From Pseudomonas alkylphenolica (GTDB lineage: Bacteria; Pseudomonadota; Gammaproteobacteria; Pseudomonadales; Pseudomonadaceae): a stretch of DNA of 64,000 bases. Position 1 is the first letter of the stretch, and each line of letters starts with the position of its first letter. The translations under genes and the position numbers were made by a program. Positions 8,939 to 16,896 of the stretch are shown piece by piece. The stretch lies in the NCBI RefSeq assembly GCF_004025535.1, contig NZ_QJRG01000047.1, positions 1,054,001 to 1,118,000 on the forward strand, given 5' to 3'. The notes under the pieces were generated by a model. It was not told the origin of the DNA. It saw only the letters and a list, made by a program, of their open reading frames with translations, and searched no databases.

Positions 8939-9241
8939 ATGCGCATCAGGGAAGAGACATATTGGCAATGGGCGGACGCGCAACTGCACAGCCGCAGCCA
9001 CGACGAACAACTCAGTGACGGTACCAGCATCGATGTGCAGGTCAGGCTGTCACGCACAGGCGCCACGCAACTGTTCCTGGGGGTGTATTCAGGCGCAGGC
9101 AAGGCGATGGTGGAGGAGTATTACCAGAACCGTCCAGGTGAAACCATGACCCGGGCGATGGTCTGGGGCGTCGACCGCGCCAGGGCGCTGCTGACTGGCG
9201 AGTTTCCCCTGACCGAGGCCCCGCTACGGCGTCAGGCCTGA
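8939..9241 (+). CDS. conserved hypothetical protein (100 aa)
   Basis: A 100-residue protein starting RIREETYWQWADAQLHSRSH; the ATG at 8939 follows CAGGGGG at a good distance, while the longer reading from 8843 lies partly over the preceding terminator. It has mixed alpha/beta character and no signal peptide or membrane segment. Its final ten bases overlap the 3' end of the convergent truncated-haemoglobin gene. Function unknown. Confidence 0.65.
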   Translation: MRIREETYWQWADAQLHSRSHDEQLSDGTSIDVQVRLSRTGATQLFLGVYSGAGKAMVEEYYQNRPGETMTRAMVWGVDRARALLTGEFPLTEAPLRRQA

Positions 9242-9654
9242 GCGTGGCGGTTGCGGCTGGCCTGGACAATGCGCTGGGCCGGTACGCGCAACTGGCGCAA
9301 CAGGTACTCGGCAAACGCCGGCGCGTAGCCTTGTAGGGCAATGGCCTGTGCCATGCAGTTCAGCCAGATCTCGCTGTGGGATTCATCGATTGGCCAGCGT
9401 GCATGGAAGGCCGGAATGGCAATCGAACCGTAGCGCTCGCTGAACAGCGACGGGCCGCCAAGCCAACCACTGAGAAAGCACGCCAGCTTGTCCCGCGAGA
9501 GGTCCAGATTGGCCGGGTGCATTTGACGCACCGCGCGCGCGTCTTCGGACTGATCCATCAACCGGTAGAAATCATCGACCAGACGACGCAGGCCGTCGAT
9601 GCCGCCGGCTGCCTGGTAGGAAGCATCGCCAGTGCCGAAAGCGGGACTGTTCAT
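9232..9654 (-). CDS. group II truncated haemoglobin
   Basis: A 140-residue 2-on-2 globin. Family marks: GGIDGLRRLVDDFYRLMD (helices A/B), MHPANLDLSRDKLACFLSGW (helices E/F region) and GGPSLFSERYG followed by PAFHARWPID, whose histidine is placed as the proximal haem ligand, plus the conserved late tryptophan in SEIWLNCM. Such proteins bind O2 or NO in the cytoplasm, and roles in nitrosative or oxidative stress are proposed. It is transcribed alone, with AAGGG before the ATG and a bidirectional terminator upstream. Confidence 0.88.
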   Translation of the reverse strand: MNSPAFGTGDASYQAAGGIDGLRRLVDDFYRLMDQSEDARAVRQMHPANLDLSRDKLACFLSGWLGGPSLFSERYGSIAIPAFHARWPIDESHSEIWLNCMAQAIALQGYAPAFAEYLLRQLRVPAQRIVQASRNRHAQA

Positions 9655-9706
9655 GGCTTGACCCTTGACTGAAAGCGCTAGTGTAAACGGGCAGGGCAGA
9701 AATGAA

Positions 9707-9734
9707 AAAACCCGATCCTTGCGGATCGGGTTTT
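9707..9734. terminator. bidirectional factor-independent terminator
   Basis: A 12-bp stem, AAAACCCGATCC (9707-9718) with GGATCGGGTTTT (9723-9734), has a four-base loop and A/T runs on both sides. It can serve the minus-strand gene ending at 9769 and would act on either strand. Confidence 0.85.
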
Positions 9735-9768
9735 GTCGTTGCTACTGACTGGCTTGCCTTTCAGGCAC

Positions 9769-10098
9769 TCAGCAGAGGCGGTCGATTACCGCAACGCCGG
9801 GCTTGTTTTGCAGCATTGCCCACTCGTGTTGCAGGGTTTGCAGTACACGCTCGACGTACTGGGTGTCGGCGGCGGCTTTCTTGCCGACATAGCCCTGGCC
9901 ACGACGGTACATCTTCAACCGGGCACGCATGTTCGGGGTATGTTGCTCGAACTGCGCTTCATCGGTGAGTGGCCCCAGGCTGTCCAGGCGAACTTCGCCC
10001 GCTTCGCAAACCCAGAGGATATGGCTGTCGAGTGTGTCGCGGCGCGCGGCGAACAGCCGGGCCAGTTCGTCAACAGTCGGTTGATTGTTCAGATTCAT
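9769..10098 (-). CDS. conserved hypothetical protein (109 aa)
   Basis: A 109-residue protein (NLNNQPTVDELARLFAARRD at the start, then KMYRRGQGYVGKKAAADTQY). There are two adjacent ATGs (10101 and 10098); AAGGGGG favours the second, at seven bases. The reading that extends 70 residues further upstream is low-complexity and runs through the promoter of the divergent transporter. It has no signal peptide or membrane segment. Unknown function; the 3' side runs into the bidirectional terminator at 9707-9734. Confidence 0.65.
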   Translation of the reverse strand: MNLNNQPTVDELARLFAARRDTLDSHILWVCEAGEVRLDSLGPLTDEAQFEQHTPNMRARLKMYRRGQGYVGKKAAADTQYVERVLQTLQHEWAMLQNKPGVAVIDRLC

Positions 10099-10101
10099 CA
10101 T

Positions 10102-10462
10102 AAAGCCCCCTTGACCATTCGTAGTTGAGTAAAACTCGGCGCACGTCATGTAGCGTTGAAATACAGCTGCTACAGCAGCGTCACAACTGGGGGCTTTTAC
10201 CTGCTGCCTTTTGGGCAGTACCCATCCGCATACAGCTCCTGGATCCTTCGAGCTGCCTGGAACACCCTTGCCAGTGCCTCCGATCGGGGAGACAGCCTCA
10301 TCATGCAAGGACCGATGAACGGCGTCAACAGGTTTTGTAGTGATTTTTTTATGGCACTACATATTGTCTGACAATGCGTGCTTTGCTTGTGTTGATGCGT
10401 ATCAGTTCTTGCACCCGGGAAGTGGTCGATCATCATTCCACATGCACCGCAGGGAGATGTTC
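10102..10462. other. divergent intergenic region upstream of the DASS transporter
   Basis: About 360 bp with no convincing gene. It holds the minus-strand leader of the 109-residue protein and, nearer the transporter, an AT-rich stretch with two nested palindromes: GTAGTG (10337-10342) facing CACTAC (10355-10360), and the 13-bp palindrome ATTGTCTGACAAT at 10363-10375. Confidence 0.6.
10363..10375. promoter_or_regulatory. candidate GntR-type operator
   Basis: The perfect 13-bp palindrome ATTGTC-T-GACAAT has the shape of FadR/VanR-class GntR operators (TTGTC..GACAA). It lies 88 bp before the start of the DASS transporter. The cognate regulator is not identified here. Confidence 0.4.
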
Positions 10463-11953
10463 ATGAGCTCATCGGTAAACGCACCGGAAGCGCAAACCAA
10501 CCGCGTGAAAATTCCACTGGGGCTATGGGTGGGTGTCGCCGTCATGATCGGCGTATTGCTGTTGCCGCTACCGCCCGACCTGCCGGTGGCCGGGCATCGG
10601 GTGCTGGCGATCCTGGCGTTCGCGGTGGTGGTATGGATCACCGAGGCGGTGTCGTACGAAGCGAGTGCGATCATGATCACCTCGCTGATGGCCTTTCTGC
10701 TCGGCACCGCGCCGACGGTGGCCGACCCCTCGGTGACCTATGGTTCGTCGGCAGCCATCAGCCTGGCCCTGACCGGGTTCTCCAACAGTGCCCTGGCGCT
10801 GGTGGTTGGCGCCTTGTTCATCGCAGCGGCCATGACCCATACCGGGCTGGACCGACGTATCGCCCTGGTTACCCTGTCGAGTATCGGCGTCAGCACCCGG
10901 CGTATCTTGCTCGGCGCCGTGGCGGTAACCATCCTGCTCAGCCTCGTGGTACCCAGTGCCACGGCCCGCAGTGCCTGTGTCGTGCCGATCATGATGGGGG
11001 TGATTGCCGCCTTCGGGGTCGACAAGCGTTCCAACATCGCTGCCGGGATCATGATCATCGTTGCGCAAGGCACCAGTATCTGGAACATCGGTATCCAGAC
11101 TGCGGCCGCGCAGAACCTGCTGACTGTAGGCTTCATGGACAAGATGCTGGGCGCGCGGGTGTCGTGGATCGACTGGCTGATTGCCGGGGCGCCCTGGGCA
11201 GTGATCATGTCGGCGGTGCTGATTTTCATCGTGCTCAAGCTGCTACCGCCTGAAAGCGACAGCATTCCCGGGGGCAAGGCGGCCGTGAGTGCGACGCTGG
11301 CAGAGCTCGGGCCCATGAGCGGGGCGCAGAAGCGCCTGCTGGCTGTTTCGGTGCTGTTGCTGCTGGCCTGGGCCACCGAGGGCAAATTGCATCGCTTCGA
11401 CACCACCACGACCACCTATGCCGGGCTGGTGATCCTGTTGATGCCACGCATCGGAGTGATGACCTGGAAAGACGTACAGGCCAGGATTCCCTGGGGCACG
11501 GTGATTGTATTCGGGGTGGGTATCAGCCTGGGTACCACCTTGCTGACCACACAGGCCGGGCAATGGCTGGGTGCGCAGGTGGTGGCCCATACCGGGCTGG
11601 ACCAGCTGGGCACGCTGGGGGTGTTCTCGATCCTGGCGGCGTTTCTGATCCTGATCCACCTGGGTTTTGCCAGTGCCACGGCACTGACCTCGGCGCTGTT
11701 GCCGATCCTGATCGCCGTGTTGCAGACCTTGCCGGGTGACTTCAGTCGCCTGGGCATGACCATGGCCTTGGGCTTTGTAGTCAGCTATGGCTTCATACTG
11801 CCAATCAACGCGCCGCAGAACATGGTGTGCCTGGGCACGGAAACCTTCAATGCCAAGCAGTTTGCCCGCGTGGGCATTCTGGTAACCGTGGTGGGCTACC
11901 TGCTGATGTTGGTGTTTGCGGCAACCTGGTGGCACTGGCTGGGCTGGATGTAG
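10463..11953 (+). CDS. DASS family (SLC13-type) anion/sodium symporter
   Basis: A 496-residue inner-membrane protein with about twelve hydrophobic segments. It shows the DASS architecture: an early EAVSYEASAIMITSLMAF segment, a first SNSALALVVGALFIA hairpin, PSATARSACVVPIM, and the late NAPQNMVCLGTE motif corresponding to the second SNT-like ligand/Na+ site. Family members take up di- or tricarboxylates or sulfate with sodium; the exact substrate is not shown. I chose ATG 10463, six bases after AGGGAG, rather than the ATG two codons upstream, which touches the Shine-Dalgarno. A candidate GntR-type operator lies upstream and a strong terminator follows. Confidence 0.85.
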   Translation: MSSSVNAPEAQTNRVKIPLGLWVGVAVMIGVLLLPLPPDLPVAGHRVLAILAFAVVVWITEAVSYEASAIMITSLMAFLLGTAPTVADPSVTYGSSAAISLALTGFSNSALALVVGALFIAAAMTHTGLDRRIALVTLSSIGVSTRRILLGAVAVTILLSLVVPSATARSACVVPIMMGVIAAFGVDKRSNIAAGIMIIVAQGTSIWNIGIQTAAAQNLLTVGFMDKMLGARVSWIDWLIAGAPWAVIMSAVLIFIVLKLLPPESDSIPGGKAAVSATLAELGPMSGAQKRLLAVSVLLLLAWATEGKLHRFDTTTTTYAGLVILLMPRIGVMTWKDVQARIPWGTVIVFGVGISLGTTLLTTQAGQWLGAQVVAHTGLDQLGTLGVFSILAAFLILIHLGFASATALTSALLPILIAVLQTLPGDFSRLGMTMALGFVVSYGFILPINAPQNMVCLGTETFNAKQFARVGILVTVVGYLLMLVFAATWWHWLGWM

Positions 11954-11965
11954 CGCCAACGCAAA

Positions 11966-11995
11966 CAAACGCGCCTGCAGAGGCAGGCGCGTTTG
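11966..11995. terminator. bidirectional terminator between the transporter and XRE-cupin genes
   Basis: A 13-bp perfect stem: CAAACGCGCCTGC (11966-11978) with GCAGGCGCGTTTG (11983-11995) and a four-base loop. It sits between convergent genes. Confidence 0.85.
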
Positions 11996-12022
11996 TCGTG
12001 AAGCGCGTATCGAGGGTTGGCG

Positions 12023-12571
12023 TCAGAAGTTCGCCGGGGTGTTGGCGCTAATGATTTCCGCTTCATCCTGGCCAATGTTCTTGAAGCTGTGGGGCAGGGT
12101 AGTAGGAAAGTAGTAGCCGTCACCCGAGTTGAGGATGCTGACCTGGCCGTCAACCCGCAATTCGATGGTGCCGCGGGTGACAAGGCCGCACTCTTCGCCT
12201 TCGGAATGCACGATCGGCTCGTCGCCCGAGTCGGCGCCGGGGGCATAAAGTTCGCGCAGCATACGCATCTGCCGCCCTTCGACGCTGGCACCTACCAGAA
12301 GCATGCGCAGGCCGCTGTTACCGAGGTCCGGTTGCTCGGTGGAGCGGAACACGAAGCGCTCTTCGCGGATCGGCTCGTCAAAGCTGAAGAACTCCGCCAG
12401 GGACATGGGAATGCCTTCGAGCAGCTTTTTCAGGGAACTGACCGAGGGGCTGACGCGATTCTGCTCGATCTGGGAAATCGTCGAGTTAGTCAGCCCGCTA
12501 CGGCGGGCCAGCTCCCGCTGGGAGAGTTTGTTGCGTTCACGCACCAGTTTGAGTCGTGTCCCCGTGTCCAT
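12023..12571 (-). CDS. XRE-cupin transcriptional regulator (PuuR-like)
   Basis: A 182-residue regulator. Residues about 5-60 are an XRE/Cro helix-turn-helix (RNKLSQRELARRSGLTNSTI), and the C-terminal half is a cupin with HSEGEECGLVTRGTIEL. This HTH-plus-cupin layout is shared by PuuR and related regulators of amine and amino-acid catabolism. The start is ATG 12571, where the conserved DTGTRLKLVRERN N-terminus begins; the reading from 12607 adds twelve residues. It is convergent with the DASS transporter, which makes the transporter a possible but unproven target. The effector is unknown. Confidence 0.82.
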   Translation of the reverse strand: MDTGTRLKLVRERNKLSQRELARRSGLTNSTISQIEQNRVSPSVSSLKKLLEGIPMSLAEFFSFDEPIREERFVFRSTEQPDLGNSGLRMLLVGASVEGRQMRMLRELYAPGADSGDEPIVHSEGEECGLVTRGTIELRVDGQVSILNSGDGYYFPTTLPHSFKNIGQDEAEIISANTPANF

Positions 12572-12641
12572 AGCCGCCTTATAAGTCAAAAATTTTTGGC
12601 GAAGCATTAAAGCACATTCTACAACGCTTTAGCGGTCTGCC

Positions 12642-13196
12642 TTACTCTTTGGCTTCTAAGGGTTGGCGCCGGATTGGGCCTGGCCACATGCTGCGTAACA
12701 CGCCATCACGGCGGATTAGCGCATGCACCAGCGCGGCCCCCAGGTGTACCAGCACCGTTGCGAACAGCAGATAGGCCAACCAGCCATGAGCCCGGCGCAA
12801 CACGGCATACAGCTGCAAATCATGAGGCAGCAGCGCGGGCAGTTGCAGTGGCAAGGGGTAGCCACCGGCCGAGAGCATGCCCCAACCAATCAGCGGCATG
12901 GCCAGCATCAAAGCATACAGCAGCAGGTGCGAGGCGCCGGCGGCCAGGCGTTGCAGGGGTGGCAGGTCGGTGGGCACGGGTGGGTGAGGTAAGGTCAGGC
13001 GCAGGATGATGCGGATCACCACCAGTACCAGCAAGGCCAGGCCGATCGCCTTGTGCACACTGATCAGCAGGGTATGACGCGGCGACAGGTCGGCGATCAT
13101 GCTCACCCCGACAAACAGCATGGCGATGATCAGCACCGCCATTGACCAGTGCAGCAGGCGCGCCAGGGGATGAAAGGCAACAGGTGCAGGTTTCAT
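12642..13196 (-). CDS. cytochrome b561 family membrane protein
   Basis: A 184-residue four-helix membrane protein of the prokaryotic cytochrome b561 (DUF4405-like) family. Haem-ligand histidines are seen in FHPLARLLHWSMA (helix 1), LLISVHKAIGLALL (helix 2) and RRAHGWLAYLLFATVLVHLG (helices 3-4). It overlaps the srpA stop by four bases (ATGA), so it is translated with srpA. It probably passes electrons from the quinone pool to the periplasmic haem peroxidase. The start at 13196 follows GGGAG; the longer reading inside srpA lacks similarity. Confidence 0.85.
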   Translation of the reverse strand: MKPAPVAFHPLARLLHWSMAVLIIAMLFVGVSMIADLSPRHTLLISVHKAIGLALLVLVVIRIILRLTLPHPPVPTDLPPLQRLAAGASHLLLYALMLAMPLIGWGMLSAGGYPLPLQLPALLPHDLQLYAVLRRAHGWLAYLLFATVLVHLGAALVHALIRRDGVLRSMWPGPIRRQPLEAKE

Positions 13197-14239
13197 GGGC
13201 GTGCTCCCAGTTGGGCCGCTTCGCGGCTGCGGCGGTTGAACGATTCCGAATAGGCTGCCGAGCGGGCGGCCAGGATCGGATCGGCGGAGGGCTCGATGCC
13301 GCTGGGCAGGATCAGCGGGTCGAAGTTGAGGTCGCGGCAAGCACCTTGCTCGGGAGGATCGACATGGTTGATGACCAGGGTGCCAGCATCAACCGTGCGG
13401 CGCTCTGCAGGCCAGGGCTGGCTCGGGTCGTCGACCGGGTCGCCAGCGGCTGCCAGGGTCAGGCGCAGGTTCCAGCGCAGTGGGCCCTGGCTCAAGCGTT
13501 GCTGCAGGTCGTGCTGCAGGTATTGCGGGTCGTCCACCGGCCCCGGCAGGGCAACGAACGGCGTTTCCGGCATCAGGCTCCAGCGCACGTACTGGCGGTT
13601 GCCGGCTTTATTGACCAAGGCAAAGGCATTGATGCTGTTGAAGCTGGAATTGGCAAAGCTGTCCGGCGCTTTGTAGTCCTTGGCCCATTGGCGAAAGGCG
13701 GCGCTTTCCGGGTGTGCGGCGAAGAACGCCTGCATGCGCGCGGGGTCGGGCTTGCCGGTGGCCGGGTCCGGGGTCATCGCCAGTACTTGCTGGTAAAAGG
13801 CTTCCGGGGTGCTGACTGCCAGTACCGGCGGGGTGTTCATGCCGGTGCGCCAGACTTCGCCGTCATCGCTGCTCAGTTGCAGCGCCAGGCTGCGCACCGG
13901 CACGCTGGTGTCGGCGCTGTGGGGGTTGGCACCGCCGATGGCGAAGCGGCCGATCACCGGCACCTGTGCCTGACTGAACACGCGCGCTCGGGACAGTGAC
14001 TCGGCCTGGCGGTTGCTGAGGAAGTAGCCGCTCACACACAGCCCTTTGGCATGATTCTTACGGTAACCGGGAAAATGTCCGGCCTGATCTTCGAAGGTGT
14101 CGATGATGCGTTTGGGGCTGAGGGCGGCGCTGCCGATCCAGCCTGCGGCATAGGCGAAGCCCGCCGCCAGCGTGGCCAGGACCAGGCCGATTGCAGCCAG
14201 GCGCAGGGCGCGGGGTAGACCGTGTAACGGAGTGCTCAT
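13193..14239 (-). CDS. srpA: catalase-related peroxidase SrpA
   Basis: A 348-residue monofunctional-catalase-fold peroxidase of the SrpA type, shorter than true catalases (about 480). An N-terminal hydrophobic anchor/signal (ALRLAAIGLVLATLAAGFAY) puts it in the periplasm. Marks include FEDQAGHFPGYRKNHAKG (the catalytic histidine region), RSLALQLSSDDGEVWRTGMN and the C-terminal ARSAAYSESFNRRSREAA. Members use H2O2 to oxidise an electron donor, here presumably the coupled cytochrome b561. It is driven by an ECF-type promoter (14273-14297) matching the one in front of the divergent sigma gene, so I infer control by that sigma. Confidence 0.85.
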   Translation of the reverse strand: MSTPLHGLPRALRLAAIGLVLATLAAGFAYAAGWIGSAALSPKRIIDTFEDQAGHFPGYRKNHAKGLCVSGYFLSNRQAESLSRARVFSQAQVPVIGRFAIGGANPHSADTSVPVRSLALQLSSDDGEVWRTGMNTPPVLAVSTPEAFYQQVLAMTPDPATGKPDPARMQAFFAAHPESAAFRQWAKDYKAPDSFANSSFNSINAFALVNKAGNRQYVRWSLMPETPFVALPGPVDDPQYLQHDLQQRLSQGPLRWNLRLTLAAAGDPVDDPSQPWPAERRTVDAGTLVINHVDPPEQGACRDLNFDPLILPSGIEPSADPILAARSAAYSESFNRRSREAAQLGARP

Positions 14240-14272
14240 GGCGACGATCCAGGTCAGTGAATGAGCCGGTAT

Positions 14273-14297
14273 GACGCTGCAGCGGAAATTTTATTCC
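14273..14297 (-). promoter_or_regulatory. ECF-type promoter for srpA-cytochrome b561
   Basis: On the minus strand, -35 GGAAT (14297-14293), a 16-base spacer, then -10 CGTC (14276-14273), about 34 bases before the srpA start. The element is the mirror image of the sigma-gene promoter. Confidence 0.75.
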
Positions 14298-14305
14298 CGT
14301 GCGCT

Positions 14306-14330
14306 GGAATAAATTTTTGTCTGCAGCGTC
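14306..14330 (+). promoter_or_regulatory. ECF-type promoter for the ECF sigma gene
   Basis: On the plus strand, -35 GGAAT (14306-14310), a 16-base spacer, then -10 CGTC (14327-14330). This is the GGAA/CGTC form typical of autoregulated ECF sigma factors, about 40 bases before the sigma start at 14371. An upstream in-frame ATG at 14299 lies before the -35 and so cannot be the start. Confidence 0.78.
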
Positions 14331-14370
14331 TGCCTCGTACACTGATCGCCTGAAGGCCAAGAACCTGGCA

Positions 14371-14880
14371 ATGAACGAACTCGATGACGACCAATTGCGC
14401 GAGCTGATCGAGCGCCTGCGCCGCTTTGCCCTGTCGCTCACGCGTGAGGCCAGCAGTGCCGATGACCTGGTCCAGGCCACCATCGAGCGTGCCCTCAGCC
14501 GTCGCGCGCAGCAGCGCGAGCAGGACAGCCTGCGGGCCTGGCTGTTTTCCATCCTCTATCGGCAGTTTATCGATGGCAAGCGCCGCGATCGTCGCCATGC
14601 CCGCTGGTTGGCCTGGTTCGGCAGGGGTGAGGAGGCAGGCAATGCCACCGAAGATATCGTCATGGCCCAGTCGGGCCTGGCGGCCTTCGACCGCCTGCCC
14701 GCTGAGCAGCGGGCGTTGTTGCTGTTGATCAGTGTCGAGGGGTTGAGTTATCAGGAAGCCGCCCAGGCGTTGGGGGTGCCGACAGGCACGGTGATGTCGC
14801 GTTTGTCACGGGCGCGTACGGCGTTGCGTGCGCTGGCCGAGGGTACTGCTGCGTCGCCGGTGTTGCGGAGGTTGAAATGA
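14371..14880 (+). CDS. ECF RNA polymerase sigma factor
   Basis: A 169-residue ECF sigma. Region 2 covers about residues 12-75 (SADDLVQATIERAL, the core-binding/-10 recognition helix) and region 4 about residues 105-155 (LPAEQRALLLLISVEGLSYQ and GVPTGTVMSRLSRART). The stop overlaps the start of the downstream anti-sigma (ATGA). The gene is preceded by an ECF-type promoter shared in form with divergent srpA. Inference: a stress-responsive sigma that switches on its own operon and the periplasmic peroxidase/cytochrome pair, plausibly in response to peroxide or envelope oxidation. Confidence 0.88.
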   Translation: MNELDDDQLRELIERLRRFALSLTREASSADDLVQATIERALSRRAQQREQDSLRAWLFSILYRQFIDGKRRDRRHARWLAWFGRGEEAGNATEDIVMAQSGLAAFDRLPAEQRALLLLISVEGLSYQEAAQALGVPTGTVMSRLSRARTALRALAEGTAASPVLRRLK

Positions 14881-15629
14881 GTGAGTTGATCCCGTCTGAA
14901 GATGAGTTACATGCCTACGTCGACGAGCGTCTGGACCCCGAGCGCCGACGAGCTGTCGCCCGGTACCTGGCGGCCAACCCGGATCAGGCCCTGCGGGTGG
15001 AGGGCTGGCAGCACGACGCCAGACAGCTGCGTGCGGCGTTGTCCGGCCTTGCCGGGCAGGCGGCCAACCCGCGACTGGACCCGGCCCGTCTGCGCCGGGA
15101 GTTGCGTCGACGCCGGCAGCGCCAGTGGGCCAATGCCGCAGTACTGTTGATTACCTTGGGGATCGGCGGTGTGGGTGGCTGGCAGGTGCGCGAGGCGAGC
15201 CTGCTGGCCAACAACCTGCCGATGGCCGATGCCGTCCAGGCCCATCGACTGTTCGCCGACGCCAATACACTTGACCTCAGCGCACGCGATCCGCAGCGTC
15301 TGCAAGCCTGGCTGGGCCAGCATTTTCGGCATGTCGGCAACGTGCCGGACTTGTCGGCCTACGGCTTCACGCCGCTGGGGGCGCGTTTGCTGAGCAATGA
15401 ACAGGGGCCGGCTGCCTTGCTGGTGTTTGAGGATGCCCAAGGGCAACGGGTCAGCCTGTTTCTACGCTCACCGGGCGAGCACTTTGCGCGCATGCCCAGC
15501 GGCGAGCGGGTGGATGGGCAATTGCAGGCGCGTTATTGGTCGCGGGGCGACTACAACTACGCCTTGGTCAGCGCGGCATCCGACAGCCGTGGTGCAGACC
15601 TGCGCAAGGCGCTGGATATTGCCTTGTAG
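14877..15629 (+). CDS. anti-sigma factor (membrane-anchored)
   Basis: A 250-residue protein: a cytoplasmic N-terminal anti-sigma domain (EDELHAYVDERLDPERRR; no zinc HxxxCxxC signature), one membrane helix (about residues 84-102, NAAVLLITLGIGGVGGW), then a periplasmic domain of about 145 residues (HFRHVGNVPDLSAYGFTPLG). It is translationally coupled to the sigma (ATGA overlap). Inference: it holds the sigma at the membrane until a periplasmic signal, probably oxidative, releases it. This is a common module; the lack of a zinc-binding CxxC makes direct thiol sensing in the cytoplasm unlikely. Confidence 0.85.
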   Translation: MSELIPSEDELHAYVDERLDPERRRAVARYLAANPDQALRVEGWQHDARQLRAALSGLAGQAANPRLDPARLRRELRRRRQRQWANAAVLLITLGIGGVGGWQVREASLLANNLPMADAVQAHRLFADANTLDLSARDPQRLQAWLGQHFRHVGNVPDLSAYGFTPLGARLLSNEQGPAALLVFEDAQGQRVSLFLRSPGEHFARMPSGERVDGQLQARYWSRGDYNYALVSAASDSRGADLRKALDIAL

Positions 15630-15693
15630 CCGGTTGGCAGGCCCGGGCGTAAGCTCTTACCTGTTCAGTCCATTGCCCGCGAGGTAAGGCGAA

Positions 15694-16029
15694 ATGAAGA
15701 GCACGCACGGTTTGCTGGTGGCAGCTCAGGTGCTGCTGGCTACCCCGGGCGCACTGGCCGCTGCACCGTCGATGACGGACCCACGTCTGCTTGCCCATGC
15801 GCAGGCCGTGCAGGCCTATGCGGCCCGTAACGGCACTGCTGTCCCGACTATTGAAGACTACCACTACGGCGCAGCGCCCGACGTCGCCCGCCTGGTTGCG
15901 CAGACGCCGATGGCGCCGGGCTGCGAGGCGGCGCCTATGTTGATGACTTACGAGAGCTCAAGCGGGCAACTGGTGACCCTGCGCTACGCGCTTGAAGGGC
16001 AGTGCCCAAGGCTTCAGTCCGCGCGTTAG
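15694..16029 (+). CDS. exported DUF2790-like small protein
   Basis: A 111-residue protein with a Sec signal peptide (STHGLLVAAQVLLATPGALA, cut near residue 24). The mature part has YHYGAAPDVARLV, an isolated CEAAPMLMTYESSSGQLVTL segment and a final cysteine, which resembles the Pseudomonas DUF2790 family of small periplasmic proteins often induced by copper or other stress. The two cysteines could form a disulfide. GAGGTAAGG precedes the ATG. It lies 64 bp after the anti-sigma gene and may be part of the ECF operon. Confidence 0.65.
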   Translation: MKSTHGLLVAAQVLLATPGALAAAPSMTDPRLLAHAQAVQAYAARNGTAVPTIEDYHYGAAPDVARLVAQTPMAPGCEAAPMLMTYESSSGQLVTLRYALEGQCPRLQSAR

Positions 16030-16077
16030 CGTCGTTTATTGATCCTGCGCACTTGGTTTGTGCATGTCGATTAAATA

Positions 16078-16097
16078 GAATCACTCTCGTTTGATTC
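16078..16097. promoter_or_regulatory. inverted repeat upstream of the fecR-like gene
   Basis: GAATCA (16078-16083) and TGATTC (16092-16097) form a perfect inverted repeat with an eight-base spacer. Its place suggests an iron-type operator (fecI genes usually carry a Fur box here), but the match to a Fur box is poor. Confidence 0.3.
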
Positions 16098-16155
16098 CTT
16101 TGCCCGTGCAGGTGCGTTGAGATGACCACAGCCCTATCGCTTTCAGCCCTTACCT

Positions 16156-16896
16156 GTGGCTAACCCGGATCGCCCCCGAACCAGCCGCCGCCACCTGCTG
16201 CAAGGCAGTCTGGCACTGGCTGCCCTGGTACCGGCCGGCTGGCTGTTCAACCAACATTCGCCTCTGGCCGCCTGGCAAGCGGACCTCAACACGGCGGTGG
16301 GGGAGCGGCGTGGCATACGCCTGGCTGATGGCAGTGTGTTGCAGCTCAACACCGACACGGCGGCCGACCTGAACATGGCCGGCCATCAACTGACACTGAT
16401 CCAGGGAGAAGTCGCCCTGAGTGTCAGTCGCGCCCAGCCGATCGAAGCGGATTTCGGCCTGGGGCAGGTGACCATCGGCCAGGCTCACGTGTGCCTTCGC
16501 CGTGATGCCGATGCCTGTCGTATCTCCGTGCTGTATGGCTCGGTGCAGGTGCGGCCCGAGCAGGGCATGGCGCTGACGTTGCAGTACGGCGACCAGTTGA
16601 CGCTGTACCCCGATGGCAGCGGTGCCATGGGGCGCTTCGATCCCCACCGGCCGGACTGGCGCGATGGTGTGCTGAGTGTCGATAACCAGCCGCTGGCTGA
16701 GTTTCTGCGTGAAATCGCTCGTTATCGCCCTGGCGTGCTGCGTTGGGCTCCGGCAGTCGAGTCGCTGGCGGTGACCGGCACGTTTGCGCTGGGCGACACC
16801 GACCGGATCCTCGCTGCGCTGGTCGCCAGTCTGCCGGTAGCGGTGCAATCGCGCAGCCGCTACTGGGTCACCCTGGTTCCGCGACAAATCGTTTGA
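16156..16896 (+). CDS. FecR-like regulator lacking the N-terminal domain and sigma partner
   Basis: A 246-residue protein matching the central and C-terminal parts of FecR: RRHLLQGSLALAALVPAGWL (membrane segment), GERRGIRLADGSVLQLNT and LIQGEVALSV (the FecR periplasmic domain), and SVDNQPLAEFLREIARYRPG (C-terminal signalling domain). The usual N-terminal cytoplasmic DUF4880 anti-sigma domain is missing. The GTG start lacks a Shine-Dalgarno, and an in-frame stop at 16123 blocks extension. No fecI sigma precedes it and no TonB-dependent receptor follows. This looks like the remnant of a fecIR(A) unit after deletion, though a small working variant cannot be ruled out. Confidence 0.7.
   Translation: MANPDRPRTSRRHLLQGSLALAALVPAGWLFNQHSPLAAWQADLNTAVGERRGIRLADGSVLQLNTDTAADLNMAGHQLTLIQGEVALSVSRAQPIEADFGLGQVTIGQAHVCLRRDADACRISVLYGSVQVRPEQGMALTLQYGDQLTLYPDGSGAMGRFDPHRPDWRDGVLSVDNQPLAEFLREIARYRPGVLRWAPAVESLAVTGTFALGDTDRILAALVASLPVAVQSRSRYWVTLVPRQIV

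Noticed and set aside
16078..16097. Fur box in front of the fecR-like gene
   Set aside because: There is an inverted repeat, but it does not match the GATAATGATAATCATTATC pattern well enough to call Fur.
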